Below the pieces are notes generated by a model. That model did no database searches, had not been told where the DNA came from, and saw only the letters and a program-made list of their open reading frames with translations. A stretch of 64,000 bases of DNA, taken from positions 1-64,000 of the forward strand of contig NZ_LBIO01000017.1 of the NCBI RefSeq assembly GCF_001280505.1, given 5' to 3'. Of the stretch, positions 25,399 to 34,945 are shown in pieces. Every line of letters begins with the position of its first letter. The stretch's first letter is position 1. This stretch comes from Mangrovimonas sp. TPBH4. GTDB lineage: Bacteria; Bacteroidota; Bacteroidia; Flavobacteriales; Flavobacteriaceae. The translations under genes were made by a program, and so were the position numbers.

Positions 25399-27108
25399 TT
25401 AGAGCATACTTTGAATTTCTTCTTGGGACAATTCTTTATCGTAAATTCTCAATTCATCCATTACACTGGTGTCTCCCCAGTGGTCCCAATAACTAAAGGT
25501 TGGGCCACCTGCTCCAATATTAAGCTCGGTACAACCAGTCCAGTCCACAGGAGAAGAGAACGTGCTTGTCAATTGTAATTCTCCATTGAAATAAATCTTA
25601 CTTTCCGTAGGAGAAACGGTAAAGGCAACGTGCACCCATGCTCCATCAGCAACGGCAATGACCCCGCCGTCGTTCCAACTTTCTCCAGACCCAATGCCGA
25701 CATTCAACTTGATGCGCTGTTCTACATCATTACCTTCTCTAAACAATCTAAATCCTTGCAAACGGTCATCGGCATTTGCCCCCACGGTCAAAATACCAGA
25801 CCTAGTTGCTGTAGCACTTACTTTATACCAGAAAGTTCCACTGAAAGAGTCTCCAAGTCCAAGCCCCTCAAATGGTACAGCAAGATAACTGTCTTCCATA
25901 GTGGTAGTGGCTGCCTGAAAGGCATTGATTCCTTCATAAGATTCTCCAGCGAATCCCGGTGCTCCAACTTCGGTGGCCGTGACATCGCTAACAACATCAT
26001 TAAAACTTCCATCAAATGGCATATACAATACTTGATCGCTTTGAGCAATCATTGCTATGATTTCATTTTGGGACAACGCCGAACTGAACAATCTCAATTC
26101 GTCCATAGCACTGGTATCACCTAAATGATCCCAATAGCTAAATGTTGGACCTCCGGCCCCAATATTAAGCTCGGTACAACCGGTCCAATCTATAGGAGCC
26201 GACAAAGTACTTGTTAACTGTAGCACGCCATTAAAGTAAATTTTACTTTCCGTTTCTGAAATGGTAAAGGCTACGTGCACCCATTCTTCATCGGCTACTG
26301 CAATCACCCCTCCATCATTCCAACTTTCTCCAGTTCCAGTTCCAACGTTTAATTTAATGCGCTGCTCTACGTCATTACCTTCTCTAAACAATCTAAATCC
26401 TTGGAAACGATCATCGGCATTGGCTCCAATGGTCAAAATCCCTGATCTTGTAGCGGTGGCATCCACCTTATACCAAAAAGCTCCACTCATAGTTGTGGAC
26501 AACTCTAGATCTGCTATTGGAAATGACACGTAATTGTCTTGTGCCGCTGAAGTGGCTGCTTGAAGCGCATCCAAGCCTGCAAAAGACTCTCCCGCAAAAC
26601 CAGGATCTCCAGTTTCAGTTGCTGCGGTTGAAGACACCAACTCGGTGTAATCACCATCAAAAGGCATATAAAAAATTTCAGTGGCATATATTGGCACGTA
26701 AGGAGGTTCCTTTGAAAAATTATGGGTCTGGGTAAAAACATTCCCCACAATGTCGGTGGCAGATACTTCTAAAGTATGCTCGCCTACCTCCACATTATCG
26801 TAAACCAATTCTCTGCTCACAATTCTATAATCCGTAAAACTGTCATAAGAGGCTATTTGGCTTCCATCAATGGCAACAGTAATCAAGACTATTTCAATAT
26901 CATCTTCTGCTACAAACTCAATATCCAAAGAGGAAATTGGCTCAGGATCTGAAATTGAAAATCCATCGGCCGGTTTTACTATAGTCACGGTTGGGGCTCC
27001 GGTATCCTCTCCTGGATCTACTTGTGTGATTGGATCAATACCATCGTAACAAGAGAACACCATAAGTATGGCTAATAGCCCTAGGGTATATTTTAGTATT
27101 TTTTTCAT
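25399..27108 (-). CDS. Surface glycan-binding lipoprotein with two LamG domains
   Basis: 569 residues from the ATG at 27108; an in-frame ATG at 27129, 1 bp after susD, is possible but leaves the signal peptide extended. Lipobox VFSC (Cys20). After an Ig-like segment (about 38-133) come two LamG/concanavalin-like repeats, each about 210 residues, at 26047-26676 and 25402-26031. The repeats share long identical blocks such as GFRLFREGNDVEQRIKLNVG and CTELNIGAGGPTFSYWDH. The protein occupies the SusE/SusF position after SusD, so it most likely binds the glycan at the surface. It has no catalytic glutamate signature of GH16. The gene is followed by the stem-loop spacer. Confidence 0.85.
   Translation of the reverse strand: MKKILKYTLGLLAILMVFSCYDGIDPITQVDPGEDTGAPTVTIVKPADGFSISDPEPISSLDIEFVAEDDIEIVLITVAIDGSQIASYDSFTDYRIVSRELVYDNVEVGEHTLEVSATDIVGNVFTQTHNFSKEPPYVPIYATEIFYMPFDGDYTELVSSTAATETGDPGFAGESFAGLDALQAATSAAQDNYVSFPIADLELSTTMSGAFWYKVDATATRSGILTIGANADDRFQGFRLFREGNDVEQRIKLNVGTGTGESWNDGGVIAVADEEWVHVAFTISETESKIYFNGVLQLTSTLSAPIDWTGCTELNIGAGGPTFSYWDHLGDTSAMDELRLFSSALSQNEIIAMIAQSDQVLYMPFDGSFNDVVSDVTATEVGAPGFAGESYEGINAFQAATTTMEDSYLAVPFEGLGLGDSFSGTFWYKVSATATRSGILTVGANADDRLQGFRLFREGNDVEQRIKLNVGIGSGESWNDGGVIAVADGAWVHVAFTVSPTESKIYFNGELQLTSTFSSPVDWTGCTELNIGAGGPTFSYWDHWGDTSVMDELRIYDKELSQEEIQSML
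25402..26031 (-). repeat. LamG repeat unit 2 (internal duplication)
   Basis: Second copy of a tandem duplication in the glycan-binding protein, offset 645 bp (215 codons) from the first. DNA differs at many third codon positions while the protein is largely identical. Confidence 0.85.
26047..26676 (-). repeat. LamG repeat unit 1 (internal duplication)
   Basis: First copy of the tandem duplication. It begins with YMPFDG and ends with MDELRLF plus a short helix, matching YMPFDG and MDELRIY in copy 2. Confidence 0.85.
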
Positions 27109-27130
27109 TGTAAATTCGTTTAAAGTCATT

Positions 27131-28669
27131 TTAGTTTCCGTTTCCTAATGGTAAGGCATCTACTTGCGCTTGTGGGTAAGGCAATAGTTCCTTATCTGCC
27201 GAAAAAGTTCTTCCATCGTAACTCAACTCAGAGTAGTTATCGAGCCTAATCATATCGTAGTAACGGATGCCCCATTCCATAGCTAGTTCAGCAAATTTCT
27301 CATCCATAACATCTTGGGATATCACTCCTGACAGAGAAGACAATCCGGCTCTTTCCCTTACTAAATTAACAGCTTGATCTGCAGTCATTCCGTTGCCACT
27401 CGCTCCTCTAGTGAGTGCTTCTGCATACATCAACAGCACTTCAGCATATCTGATACAAATCATGTTTTTACCGGCTCCATAACTATTTCTACCTTCAGTT
27501 AACTGAACTGATGGCAAATAATGCTTCCCACTGGAAAACAAGGCTCTCGAAAAATCATTAATAACATCTCCGTCTGGCGTTGTATTGGAAATCCAGCTAG
27601 GCAAAGTGGCATAGTTGGGATCTTCCATCAGCTCATCCAATCCTCTATCTGTAAACAGCACACTGGTTTGCAAACGCACCTCTTCACCTCTATCCAACAT
27701 AAATTTGATAAACTTCATACTAGGCTCATAAAATCCCCAACCACTTTCAGCATTCTCTCTTGCCGGGGTCCAGTTTTGTGGGCCAAATGGGGCATACAGG
27801 TGATAGGAGGTATCCCCGGTCCCAGAACCATAATCTGAAAACTGCATTTCCAAAAGGCTTTCATCGCTTAACTCCCCAGGTATTTTAAACAACTGATAAA
27901 AATCTGGGTACAATGAAAATTTATTGGAATTAATAATTTCACCACAGGCATTAGCAACCTCTTGGTAATTTTCCATTTCCAGATTGGCAATGGCCTTTAT
28001 GGCATAAGCGGTATATTTTGTTACTCCTCCCTGCACATCATTGCGTTCGTTAGGTCTCATATCTGGCAAAAATGGAATGGCCTCGTCCATCATATCCGAA
28101 ATGTATTGCATCACCTCTTCTTTAGTCGCCACCCCTTGGGCAATTTCTCCATCAGGCTGAGAAGTGTTGATAATAAATATATCTCCCCATACCTTGGCCA
28201 AATTAAGATGGAGCCATCCTCGTAGAACTCTTGTCTCTGCCATATATTGATCCGCTTCATCATAATAACTTTCATCCGCGAAATCTTTATAATTTTGGAT
28301 CAATTCCGAAGCATTGTTAACACTGGCAATGTCTGAATAATGAAGATTCCAAAGGGAGTTATACATCCAATAGTCTTTGTTATAATTGAAGAGATCAGTC
28401 TCTGCAAAATCCTGTTGATCTCCCAAGCCTCCTGCATTCACATCGTCTCCTCGAACAGAAAACAATAAAGGTTCTTCCCAACCTCTGGAATAAAATGCTT
28501 GATAAGCTCCAATTAAGGGCAGGATCATATCACTTGAATTTGTGTAATCGACATCCCCTGTATTAAGCTGACCTTCCTGTTCGTCAAGCTTACTGTTACA
28601 GCCCTGAAAACCGAACAAGACCAATAGTGCCAAGGCACCTTTTGTTATTAATCCTTTTATATTTTTCAT
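27131..28669 (-). CDS. susD: SusD/RagB-type outer-membrane nutrient-binding lipoprotein
   Basis: A 512-residue SusD homologue with lipobox FQGC (Cys24). The typical SusD N-terminal helices with TPR-like pattern (AETRVLRGWLHLNLAKVWG, about 145-163) and the C-terminal RYAEVLLMYAEALTR and ELAMEWGIRYYDMIRL segments are present. SusD proteins cap the SusC barrel as a lid and bind glycan at the cell surface. It follows SusC by 11 bp, the standard arrangement, and precedes the glycan-binding protein. Ligand specificity is not readable. The gene symbol is used in the family sense, not to imply starch. Confidence 0.95.
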   Translation of the reverse strand: MKNIKGLITKGALALLVLFGFQGCNSKLDEQEGQLNTGDVDYTNSSDMILPLIGAYQAFYSRGWEEPLLFSVRGDDVNAGGLGDQQDFAETDLFNYNKDYWMYNSLWNLHYSDIASVNNASELIQNYKDFADESYYDEADQYMAETRVLRGWLHLNLAKVWGDIFIINTSQPDGEIAQGVATKEEVMQYISDMMDEAIPFLPDMRPNERNDVQGGVTKYTAYAIKAIANLEMENYQEVANACGEIINSNKFSLYPDFYQLFKIPGELSDESLLEMQFSDYGSGTGDTSYHLYAPFGPQNWTPARENAESGWGFYEPSMKFIKFMLDRGEEVRLQTSVLFTDRGLDELMEDPNYATLPSWISNTTPDGDVINDFSRALFSSGKHYLPSVQLTEGRNSYGAGKNMICIRYAEVLLMYAEALTRGASGNGMTADQAVNLVRERAGLSSLSGVISQDVMDEKFAELAMEWGIRYYDMIRLDNYSELSYDGRTFSADKELLPYPQAQVDALPLGNGN

Positions 28670-28680
28670 AATGCGATTTT

Positions 28681-31600
28681 TTAAATTTTTATGTTAAGTC
28701 CAATTGTATAGACGGCTGGTATAGGATAGGTCTGTCTGTCCACACCATTGGGTACTTCTGGATCAAAACCATTGTACTTAAAGAATGTAAATGGTCTTTC
28801 GGCCGTAAAGGTGATTCTTGTTTCAGGCATGTTTTTGCCCGCCAATTTTTCACCTAATATTGTATATGACAATTGAATATTTTGTATTCTGAAGAAATCC
28901 CCGTCCTCTACCCAAAAATTGCTCAGCTTTTGATTCCAGCCTTTTCGCAATCCTTTTGATGATGGATAAGAATTACTGGTACCTTCACCATGCCATCTGT
29001 TGATGGCGAGGTCGGCATCCATATTGGTATCCTGGGTAAAGATGATTTCACCTCTTTTACGGTTCAATATCTTATTACCTGTTTGCCCATAGACAGCTAC
29101 CGACAAATCAAAACCTTTATAGGACACTCCAATATCTCCACCATACATAAAAGACGGTAAGAAAGAGCCAAGAACCACTCGGTCATCATCATCGATAACG
29201 CCATTGTTATCCACATCTCGGTAAATTAAGTCTCCTGGTTCCAAGTTATTTTCAACGGCTATTGGATCCGCATCGATCTGTGCCTGATTTTGGTACACCC
29301 CAACGGTTTCATAACCAAAAAAGGCCTGAATTGGTTCCCCTACCATAGTTCTTTGACGGAATTCGGCCGATCCCGAATCGATATAGGGATCTGTTAAGCT
29401 TCTAGCTTCATTTTTCAACGTAGTGAAATTGGTCCCCACATGAAAACTAAAATCATCATTTACCGCTTGGTCCCAATTCAATGCAATTTCAAACCCTTGG
29501 TTTCTAATTACCCCTGAATTTCTCAAAACGTTGGCATTAATAATGGGAACAAATACCGGCATAATGGCATTTTTGGTATCCCTGATATAATAATCGGCAT
29601 CGAGCGTCAATCTATTATCAAAGGTTCTCAGGTTAATCCCGAAGTTAGTTTCTTCAATAACTTCCCAAGTATTGTTGGTGAAAGTAGAAGTTGAAGTAAT
29701 ACCGGGGGTTTGTACATCGCCAATTGGAATGGAAATATTGGTAATTGTATTAGATCCTGAACTTGCCGCTACATTATCGTTACCAAGTTCTCCCCAACTA
29801 GCTCTTAATTTTAAATAGTCAAAAACACCACTATCATTCATAAAGTCCTCTCCAGAAATAACCCATCCTACCCCAATTGAAGGGAAATACCCCCAAGGGT
29901 CTTTAGTAAACTTAGAGGATCCATCAGCCCTCATGGTTCCGTATATCAAATATTTGTGTTTGTAGTTATACGCCGCTCTGGCAAAATAAGACACCCCATA
30001 AAGTCGTCTCCCTATATCACCATCATCGCCATCTCCGGCCAACACGATAGAACCGTCTTCAGCAAAATTTAAGTACCATGAAGATTCGTATCCAATACCT
30101 GTGATATTTTGACCTCTTACATTTAATTTATGACTCGCCTCATCCCTATAAGACGTCCCTGCCATAAGCGTTAAATTATGCTCACCAAAACTATCGTCAT
30201 AGGTCAAGATATTATCCCAAATTTGATTTGAATAGGTTAATTGGTTTTGCCTAATTGAAGACATGATCTGTACATTGTTACCAAGAGTATATGGTAAATC
30301 CACATAGCGTTCATCTAAGGCAGAGAAATCGTGGCTATAACTAGTCTTAAAAGTCAATTTATCTGGTACTATTTCGTATTCGAAATACATATTAGTCAAC
30401 AACTTTCTAATCTTTAGCTGATTGTTATTGTATCTCATATCCGGAAATGGATTCTGGGTACCGCGATAACCTAACAACTGAGCATTGGCATATCTAGTAG
30501 GTGTTGCCTCAGTGTTCTGTTCATCATAAACCGGTAAGATAGGTACTGCAAAATACGCTTTAAACCAAGCCCCATTTTCTGCATTAAATTTAGTGGCATT
30601 ACTAAAAATAGTGTTTACACCAGTTCTAAAACGGTCTGTAATATTAATGTCCACTTTGGATCTAATATTAAAACGCTCATATTCGTTTTTCATATCCAAG
30701 ATCCCTTCTTGGGCAAAATAGTTGGTCCCTACGGAATAGGTCACATTTTCGCCACCTCCGCTTACACCAATACTATGGCTGGAAATGGTAGCTGGCCTTA
30801 AAATTTCCTTATACCAATCGGTATTGACATTTGGAATGTTAGGGTTGACCCTACTACGACCAAAGCGCTCCATAGCATTCAGAACAAAATCCACATCTGC
30901 TTCAGATCCCGATTCGTAAGCCATCGTCACAAACTGTTCGGCATTGGCCATCTTAACCACATTCCTGGCATATTGCACCCCAGTATACCCATCGTATTCA
31001 AACTGAGGCTTTCTTTCCTTCACTCCAGATTTGGTAGTAATAATAACCACCCCATTTGCAGCCCTAACCCCATAGATAGCAGACGATGACGCATCCTTTA
31101 ACACGGTTAAGCTTTCAATATCTTTTGAGTTTAAGAAGTCAATATTACTATAAAACATCCCGTCCACTACATATAAGGGATTGGCATTATTACTGTCGTA
31201 ACTACCAAGTCCACGTAAACGGATGGTTGGAGAGTCCCCCGGTGAACCGGCACTTACCACCTGTACACCGGCCACCTTTCCCTGCATGGATTGCATCACA
31301 TTGGCTGCAGGCGTCTTTTCAATTTCTTCCGATTTAACCGTTGATATCGATCCCGTTAAATCAGATTTTTGTTGAGTACCATACCCAACCACAACTACTT
31401 CGCTTAGCGACTCTATATCTTCTTCCATAACCACATTAACAACGGTAGCGTCGCCAACAGTTATGGTTATAGTTTTCAGTCCTAGGGAAGAAAATTCAAG
31501 TTGTTCGCCTTTTGAGACGTTAATAGTATAGTTTCCATCAAAATCTGTAGTAGCACCTCTAGTAGTTCCCTTAACAATGATGTTAACCCCTATGAGCGGC

Positions 31601-31704
31601 ATCCCATCTTCGGCACTAGTAATTGTACCACTAACCGTGATTTCTTGACAGAAAACTTCAAAAGAAAACAACAAAAAAGTTAGTAGAATAATTTTTGCTT
31701 TCAT
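28681..31704 (-). CDS. susC: SusC/RagA-type TonB-dependent transporter
   Basis: About 1007 residues from the ATG at 31704 (another at 31710). The longer reading from 31773 adds residues upstream of a clear signal peptide (MKAKIILLTFLLFS...FCQ) and runs into the promoter region, so it is rejected. After the signal come a carboxypeptidase-D-like domain (VSGTITSAEDGMPLIGVN), a TonB-box-like SEVVVVGYGTQQKSDLTG, the plug domain (LYVVDGMFY, VLKDASSSAIYGVRAANGVV) and a large beta-barrel. SusC imports oligosaccharides across the outer membrane using TonB energy. It is the first gene of the PUL operon, downstream of a region with three TGACGTAT copies. Confidence 0.95.
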   Translation of the reverse strand: MKAKIILLTFLLFSFEVFCQEITVSGTITSAEDGMPLIGVNIIVKGTTRGATTDFDGNYTINVSKGEQLEFSSLGLKTITITVGDATVVNVVMEEDIESLSEVVVVGYGTQQKSDLTGSISTVKSEEIEKTPAANVMQSMQGKVAGVQVVSAGSPGDSPTIRLRGLGSYDSNNANPLYVVDGMFYSNIDFLNSKDIESLTVLKDASSSAIYGVRAANGVVIITTKSGVKERKPQFEYDGYTGVQYARNVVKMANAEQFVTMAYESGSEADVDFVLNAMERFGRSRVNPNIPNVNTDWYKEILRPATISSHSIGVSGGGENVTYSVGTNYFAQEGILDMKNEYERFNIRSKVDINITDRFRTGVNTIFSNATKFNAENGAWFKAYFAVPILPVYDEQNTEATPTRYANAQLLGYRGTQNPFPDMRYNNNQLKIRKLLTNMYFEYEIVPDKLTFKTSYSHDFSALDERYVDLPYTLGNNVQIMSSIRQNQLTYSNQIWDNILTYDDSFGEHNLTLMAGTSYRDEASHKLNVRGQNITGIGYESSWYLNFAEDGSIVLAGDGDDGDIGRRLYGVSYFARAAYNYKHKYLIYGTMRADGSSKFTKDPWGYFPSIGVGWVISGEDFMNDSGVFDYLKLRASWGELGNDNVAASSGSNTITNISIPIGDVQTPGITSTSTFTNNTWEVIEETNFGINLRTFDNRLTLDADYYIRDTKNAIMPVFVPIINANVLRNSGVIRNQGFEIALNWDQAVNDDFSFHVGTNFTTLKNEARSLTDPYIDSGSAEFRQRTMVGEPIQAFFGYETVGVYQNQAQIDADPIAVENNLEPGDLIYRDVDNNGVIDDDDRVVLGSFLPSFMYGGDIGVSYKGFDLSVAVYGQTGNKILNRKRGEIIFTQDTNMDADLAINRWHGEGTSNSYPSSKGLRKGWNQKLSNFWVEDGDFFRIQNIQLSYTILGEKLAGKNMPETRITFTAERPFTFFKYNGFDPEVPNGVDRQTYPIPAVYTIGLNIKI

Positions 31705-31785
31705 ATGCATTTGAATTAGAATTATTAGTTGATTCCAAGGTAAAATGTATTGGGATGATTTATTAAAAACCATTTACATTTTAAA

Positions 31786-31895
31786 TACGTCATTTGGTAG
31801 TAGCTAGGGAAGAAATCTTGTTTGACGTATTCTAAATGTACAAATTACTCTTAAAGTTTACTTACGAAAACGTTAAATGAAGTAGTAATGACGTA
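31786..31895. promoter_or_regulatory. Three TGACGTAT sites in the susC upstream region
   Basis: TGACGTAT or its complement occurs at 31785-31792 (reverse orientation), 31823-31830 and 31889-31896, within the 227 bp between susC and the regulator gene. Flanks are A/T on both sides. The site nearest susC is about 82 bp from its ATG. These are candidate operators for the adjacent LuxR-type regulator. Confidence 0.5.
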
Positions 31896-31931
31896 TAAAA
31901 AAAGTGCGATTAACGTAATTTAAAGTATGGA

Positions 31932-34727
31932 TTATTTGAAATTCTGTAAAAAATGAGTCAACGAAGTGTCATTCTCTAAATTTAATTTCTTCTTAAGGCG
32001 ATATCTATGTGTTTCTACGCCCCTTACAGAAATGTTCATTAATGGCGCAATCTCTTTATTGGTTAAATTCATTTTGATGTACGCCGAAAGTTTTAAATCC
32101 TTATGTGTAAGCTTTGGGAATTTTGATTTTAATCCATTGAAAAACTCCTCGTGCACCTGATTGAAATTATATTCAAAAATTTTCCATTCATCTTTATGCT
32201 CGATTGAATTATCAACCTTTGTAACAATCTTTTTATAAGCGTAATAATTATCAAAGTTCTCCTTATTTTTGGAGAGCTCTTTTTTAATTTCCTGCAGCGT
32301 TTCGTTCTTTTTCACTAAAGCCATGGCCGTATTGGCCAATTGCTTGCTTTTCAATTTCAACTCGTTTTGCAGCGACTCATTTTTAAGGTATACAATTTGC
32401 TTTTCATTTTCAAGGCTCTTTTTCCTGAGCATCTCTTCCTGTTCCTTTTCAAATTTCAATTGAAGTAATGCTTGCTCCTTTTCGATTTTATTCCTGTGAA
32501 GCAAATAAAAAATTACAAGCAGCACCCCAACAAGCAAGGCATATAACACAAACCCCGGAACATCCTTATACCAGGGAGGAAGTATATGCACTTCCAAAAC
32601 ACGAATGGGGGAAGTCTCTTGAAATGCGTTACTGGCCCTTATACCGAGTTTATAGTTTCCATTGGAAAGATTTGACAACTCTAGGATATGACTTTCGATC
32701 TTATACCATTTTGAAGCATCCAAATTGAGAAAGGAATATTCAAAAAAATGATTTTCAGACTTTGGCGAAGACACTGTTATAGCAAGATTTTTGTTAAATC
32801 CTATTTCAAGAGGCGCAGAAAAATCTACCTCAAGGGCATCCTTATCCACTTCCACACTTTCAATCTGGGGCTGTACCAATTCCCTTCCCACATCAAGCGC
32901 ATCATCAATCAACATAAAGCCACCATCCAAATTCAGGGCATAGCTAGAATCCGTAATCCTGGAAATATTTTCATGCCCTACTATCAGTCGGTTTTTAAAA
33001 TAACTACTACTCAAAAACCTATCATCAACCTCATCGTTAAATGACACAAACCTGATGACATCATTTTTGGTTTTTAAAACTAATTTATTGACATCGTCCT
33101 CGGAAATTATATAAGCATCTGTCCCAAATCGATCATTCAACAATTTGTAGGGCACAATACTGTCCAATAATGGCTCATATTTCTGCCATCCATCATTGGT
33201 CTTAAAACAGATATCATTCTTAATTTTATAAACCCTTACATTGTAATTGGATAAAATCCCTTTACTTTCGTAATTTTCAATAGACGTAATGGTATCATAA
33301 TCAGCGTCAAACTTCACCTTATACAATCCCTTGTAAGCATGCGCCGCCCAAGCCGTATGCTCATCCTCAAAAACCAAAAACCTGATGGGCATCGTAGTCC
33401 TGCCCAAATGTTTAACCTTCCACTGTCCAGATTCCAATCGATACCTTACCAATCCCGTATAAGTACCTTGAATATAATCAGCTTCAGATTCAGGGATTCT
33501 TTTTAACCCATAACCTCCTGTAAAATTAGAAACAGGAAGCAATTTCTTATTTTTTACTATGAAGGTCCCTTCATTATGGCCGCAAAAAAGCGCCCCATCC
33601 AATTCTTCCAAATCCCAAACCTGACCTTGTGAGCCCTCCACAAACTGCAACTTGTTGTGAGCATCTAAATAAAATAAGCCAGTATTGCTGCCTATATAAA
33701 TAACATCTTGATAATTTATAACATCATACACACTTCCAAGCCTTCCGGAAACATCATTGAAAAAATAATTGTGACTGCTTAAATCCACCGAAGCCAAGCC
33801 ACTATCCAATCCTAACCAAAGGATACCCTCTTTATCCAAATGCTGCCTCAAAATGGTGTTATTCTGCAAACCATTTTCCTTATTAATATGAAAAAGGACA
33901 CGCCCATTGGCATCGGTCATATACACTCCATCCTTAATAGTCCCAAACACCATTCTACCATCCGGTAAGCTATTAAAATCATTTAATTGATGCTGAATAA
34001 TCGTTTCATTAATGGCAAAGGAGGTTTTAAACAGATGTTTGTTTCGATATAGAAAACAGCCTTTCAATGAAGTCGCAATCAAGAAACCATTTTTATAGGC
34101 CTCAATTGTTATGATTTTAGTATCAACCAGCCTTTCATCCTTTAAAAACAGCTTGAGTTCATTATTCTCTAGTACAAAAATCCCATCATTAAGTGTTGCC
34201 ACAAAAAGTTGACCGTTTACCTCACTGCAGGAAATGACAATAGAGCTAGGATTAATTTTATGGATGGTTCCATCCAATTGAAGAATGTATAAATTCTGAA
34301 AGGATTTAAATATTATTTTTCCTTTAAAGGCTACAATTTGCCAGAATTCCTCATTACGTGATATTTGGCCTTTAATTTGATTTGATAAAGAGGTATAAAC
34401 CAACTGTCCTTTCCCATTAGGCTTCCAATAACCAAATTCCTCATAAGATCCAGTATAAACAACACCCTCATGGGCCAACACCGAACGCACCATGGTTTTA
34501 TTGGGCAGCTCATTAAGGTTCCACCTAAGGCCATCAAATTCCAAAAGCCCATTATTATTAGCCACATATACCTTTCCTCCTTCGGCTCTGGACACATCCC
34601 AATTCTGGTTACCTGCCTTATATTCTGCCAATGAAAAGTTTTGAAAATAGGGCGCATACTGCGCAAAAGAAGAAGTCATAGCCATCCATAAAAACAGCAG
34701 ACCAAGCTTAAAACAACGTGATTTCAT
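31932..34727 (-). CDS. Membrane-spanning PUL regulator: propeller, Y_Y_Y, LuxR-type HTH
   Basis: 931 residues from the ATG at 34727 (the longer frame begins with GTG). A signal peptide (about 1-23, TSSFAQ) leads to a periplasmic sensor of Reg_prop-like beta-propeller repeats (about 30-630) and a Y_Y_Y-type beta-sandwich (about 630-715). One transmembrane helix follows (about 723-743), then a cytoplasmic Glu/Lys-rich coiled coil (about 745-825) and a C-terminal LuxR/GerE-type helix-turn-helix (about 871-931, TNKEIAPLMNISVRGVETHR). There is no histidine kinase or receiver domain, so it is a one-component sensor that binds DNA from the membrane. It sits directly upstream of susC in the same direction, as expected for its regulator. 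It probably senses oligosaccharides in the periplasm. Confidence 0.88.
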   Translation of the reverse strand: MKSRCFKLGLLFLWMAMTSSFAQYAPYFQNFSLAEYKAGNQNWDVSRAEGGKVYVANNNGLLEFDGLRWNLNELPNKTMVRSVLAHEGVVYTGSYEEFGYWKPNGKGQLVYTSLSNQIKGQISRNEEFWQIVAFKGKIIFKSFQNLYILQLDGTIHKINPSSIVISCSEVNGQLFVATLNDGIFVLENNELKLFLKDERLVDTKIITIEAYKNGFLIATSLKGCFLYRNKHLFKTSFAINETIIQHQLNDFNSLPDGRMVFGTIKDGVYMTDANGRVLFHINKENGLQNNTILRQHLDKEGILWLGLDSGLASVDLSSHNYFFNDVSGRLGSVYDVINYQDVIYIGSNTGLFYLDAHNKLQFVEGSQGQVWDLEELDGALFCGHNEGTFIVKNKKLLPVSNFTGGYGLKRIPESEADYIQGTYTGLVRYRLESGQWKVKHLGRTTMPIRFLVFEDEHTAWAAHAYKGLYKVKFDADYDTITSIENYESKGILSNYNVRVYKIKNDICFKTNDGWQKYEPLLDSIVPYKLLNDRFGTDAYIISEDDVNKLVLKTKNDVIRFVSFNDEVDDRFLSSSYFKNRLIVGHENISRITDSSYALNLDGGFMLIDDALDVGRELVQPQIESVEVDKDALEVDFSAPLEIGFNKNLAITVSSPKSENHFFEYSFLNLDASKWYKIESHILELSNLSNGNYKLGIRASNAFQETSPIRVLEVHILPPWYKDVPGFVLYALLVGVLLVIFYLLHRNKIEKEQALLQLKFEKEQEEMLRKKSLENEKQIVYLKNESLQNELKLKSKQLANTAMALVKKNETLQEIKKELSKNKENFDNYYAYKKIVTKVDNSIEHKDEWKIFEYNFNQVHEEFFNGLKSKFPKLTHKDLKLSAYIKMNLTNKEIAPLMNISVRGVETHRYRLKKKLNLENDTSLTHFLQNFK

Positions 34728-34773
34728 AAAATTCAAAATGACACAAAAAATCACTCAATTTTTAAATAATTCT

Positions 34774-34781
34774 CAAAAATA
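34774..34781 (-). promoter_or_regulatory. -7 element TATTTTTG for the PUL regulator
   Basis: The minus strand reads TATTTTTG, matching the Bacteroidota -7 consensus TAnnTTTG, about 47 bp before the regulator's ATG. The -33 region is not a clear TTG. Confidence 0.45.
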
Positions 34782-34890
34782 AAGTGTTTGCATGCAAGGT
34801 AGAAAAAAATTACCGATTTGAATTATCACTTTGCTAATACCAACTTTGAAGGCTCTTTTTGGGGATAACATTCAACTGTAGTACATTTCT

Positions 34891-34941
34891 AAAAACAAAA
34901 AATCCGCAACTTCTTGACAAACAAGCATGTTACGGATTTTT
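34891..34941 (-). terminator. Terminator of the tRNA-Gly/tRNA-Leu unit
   Basis: On the minus strand a stem CAAAAATCCGTAAC pairs with GTTGCGGATTTTTTG (one mismatch), followed by a T-rich tail. It lies 5 bp beyond the tRNA-Leu 3' end. Confidence 0.7.
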
Positions 34942-34945
34942 GCAG

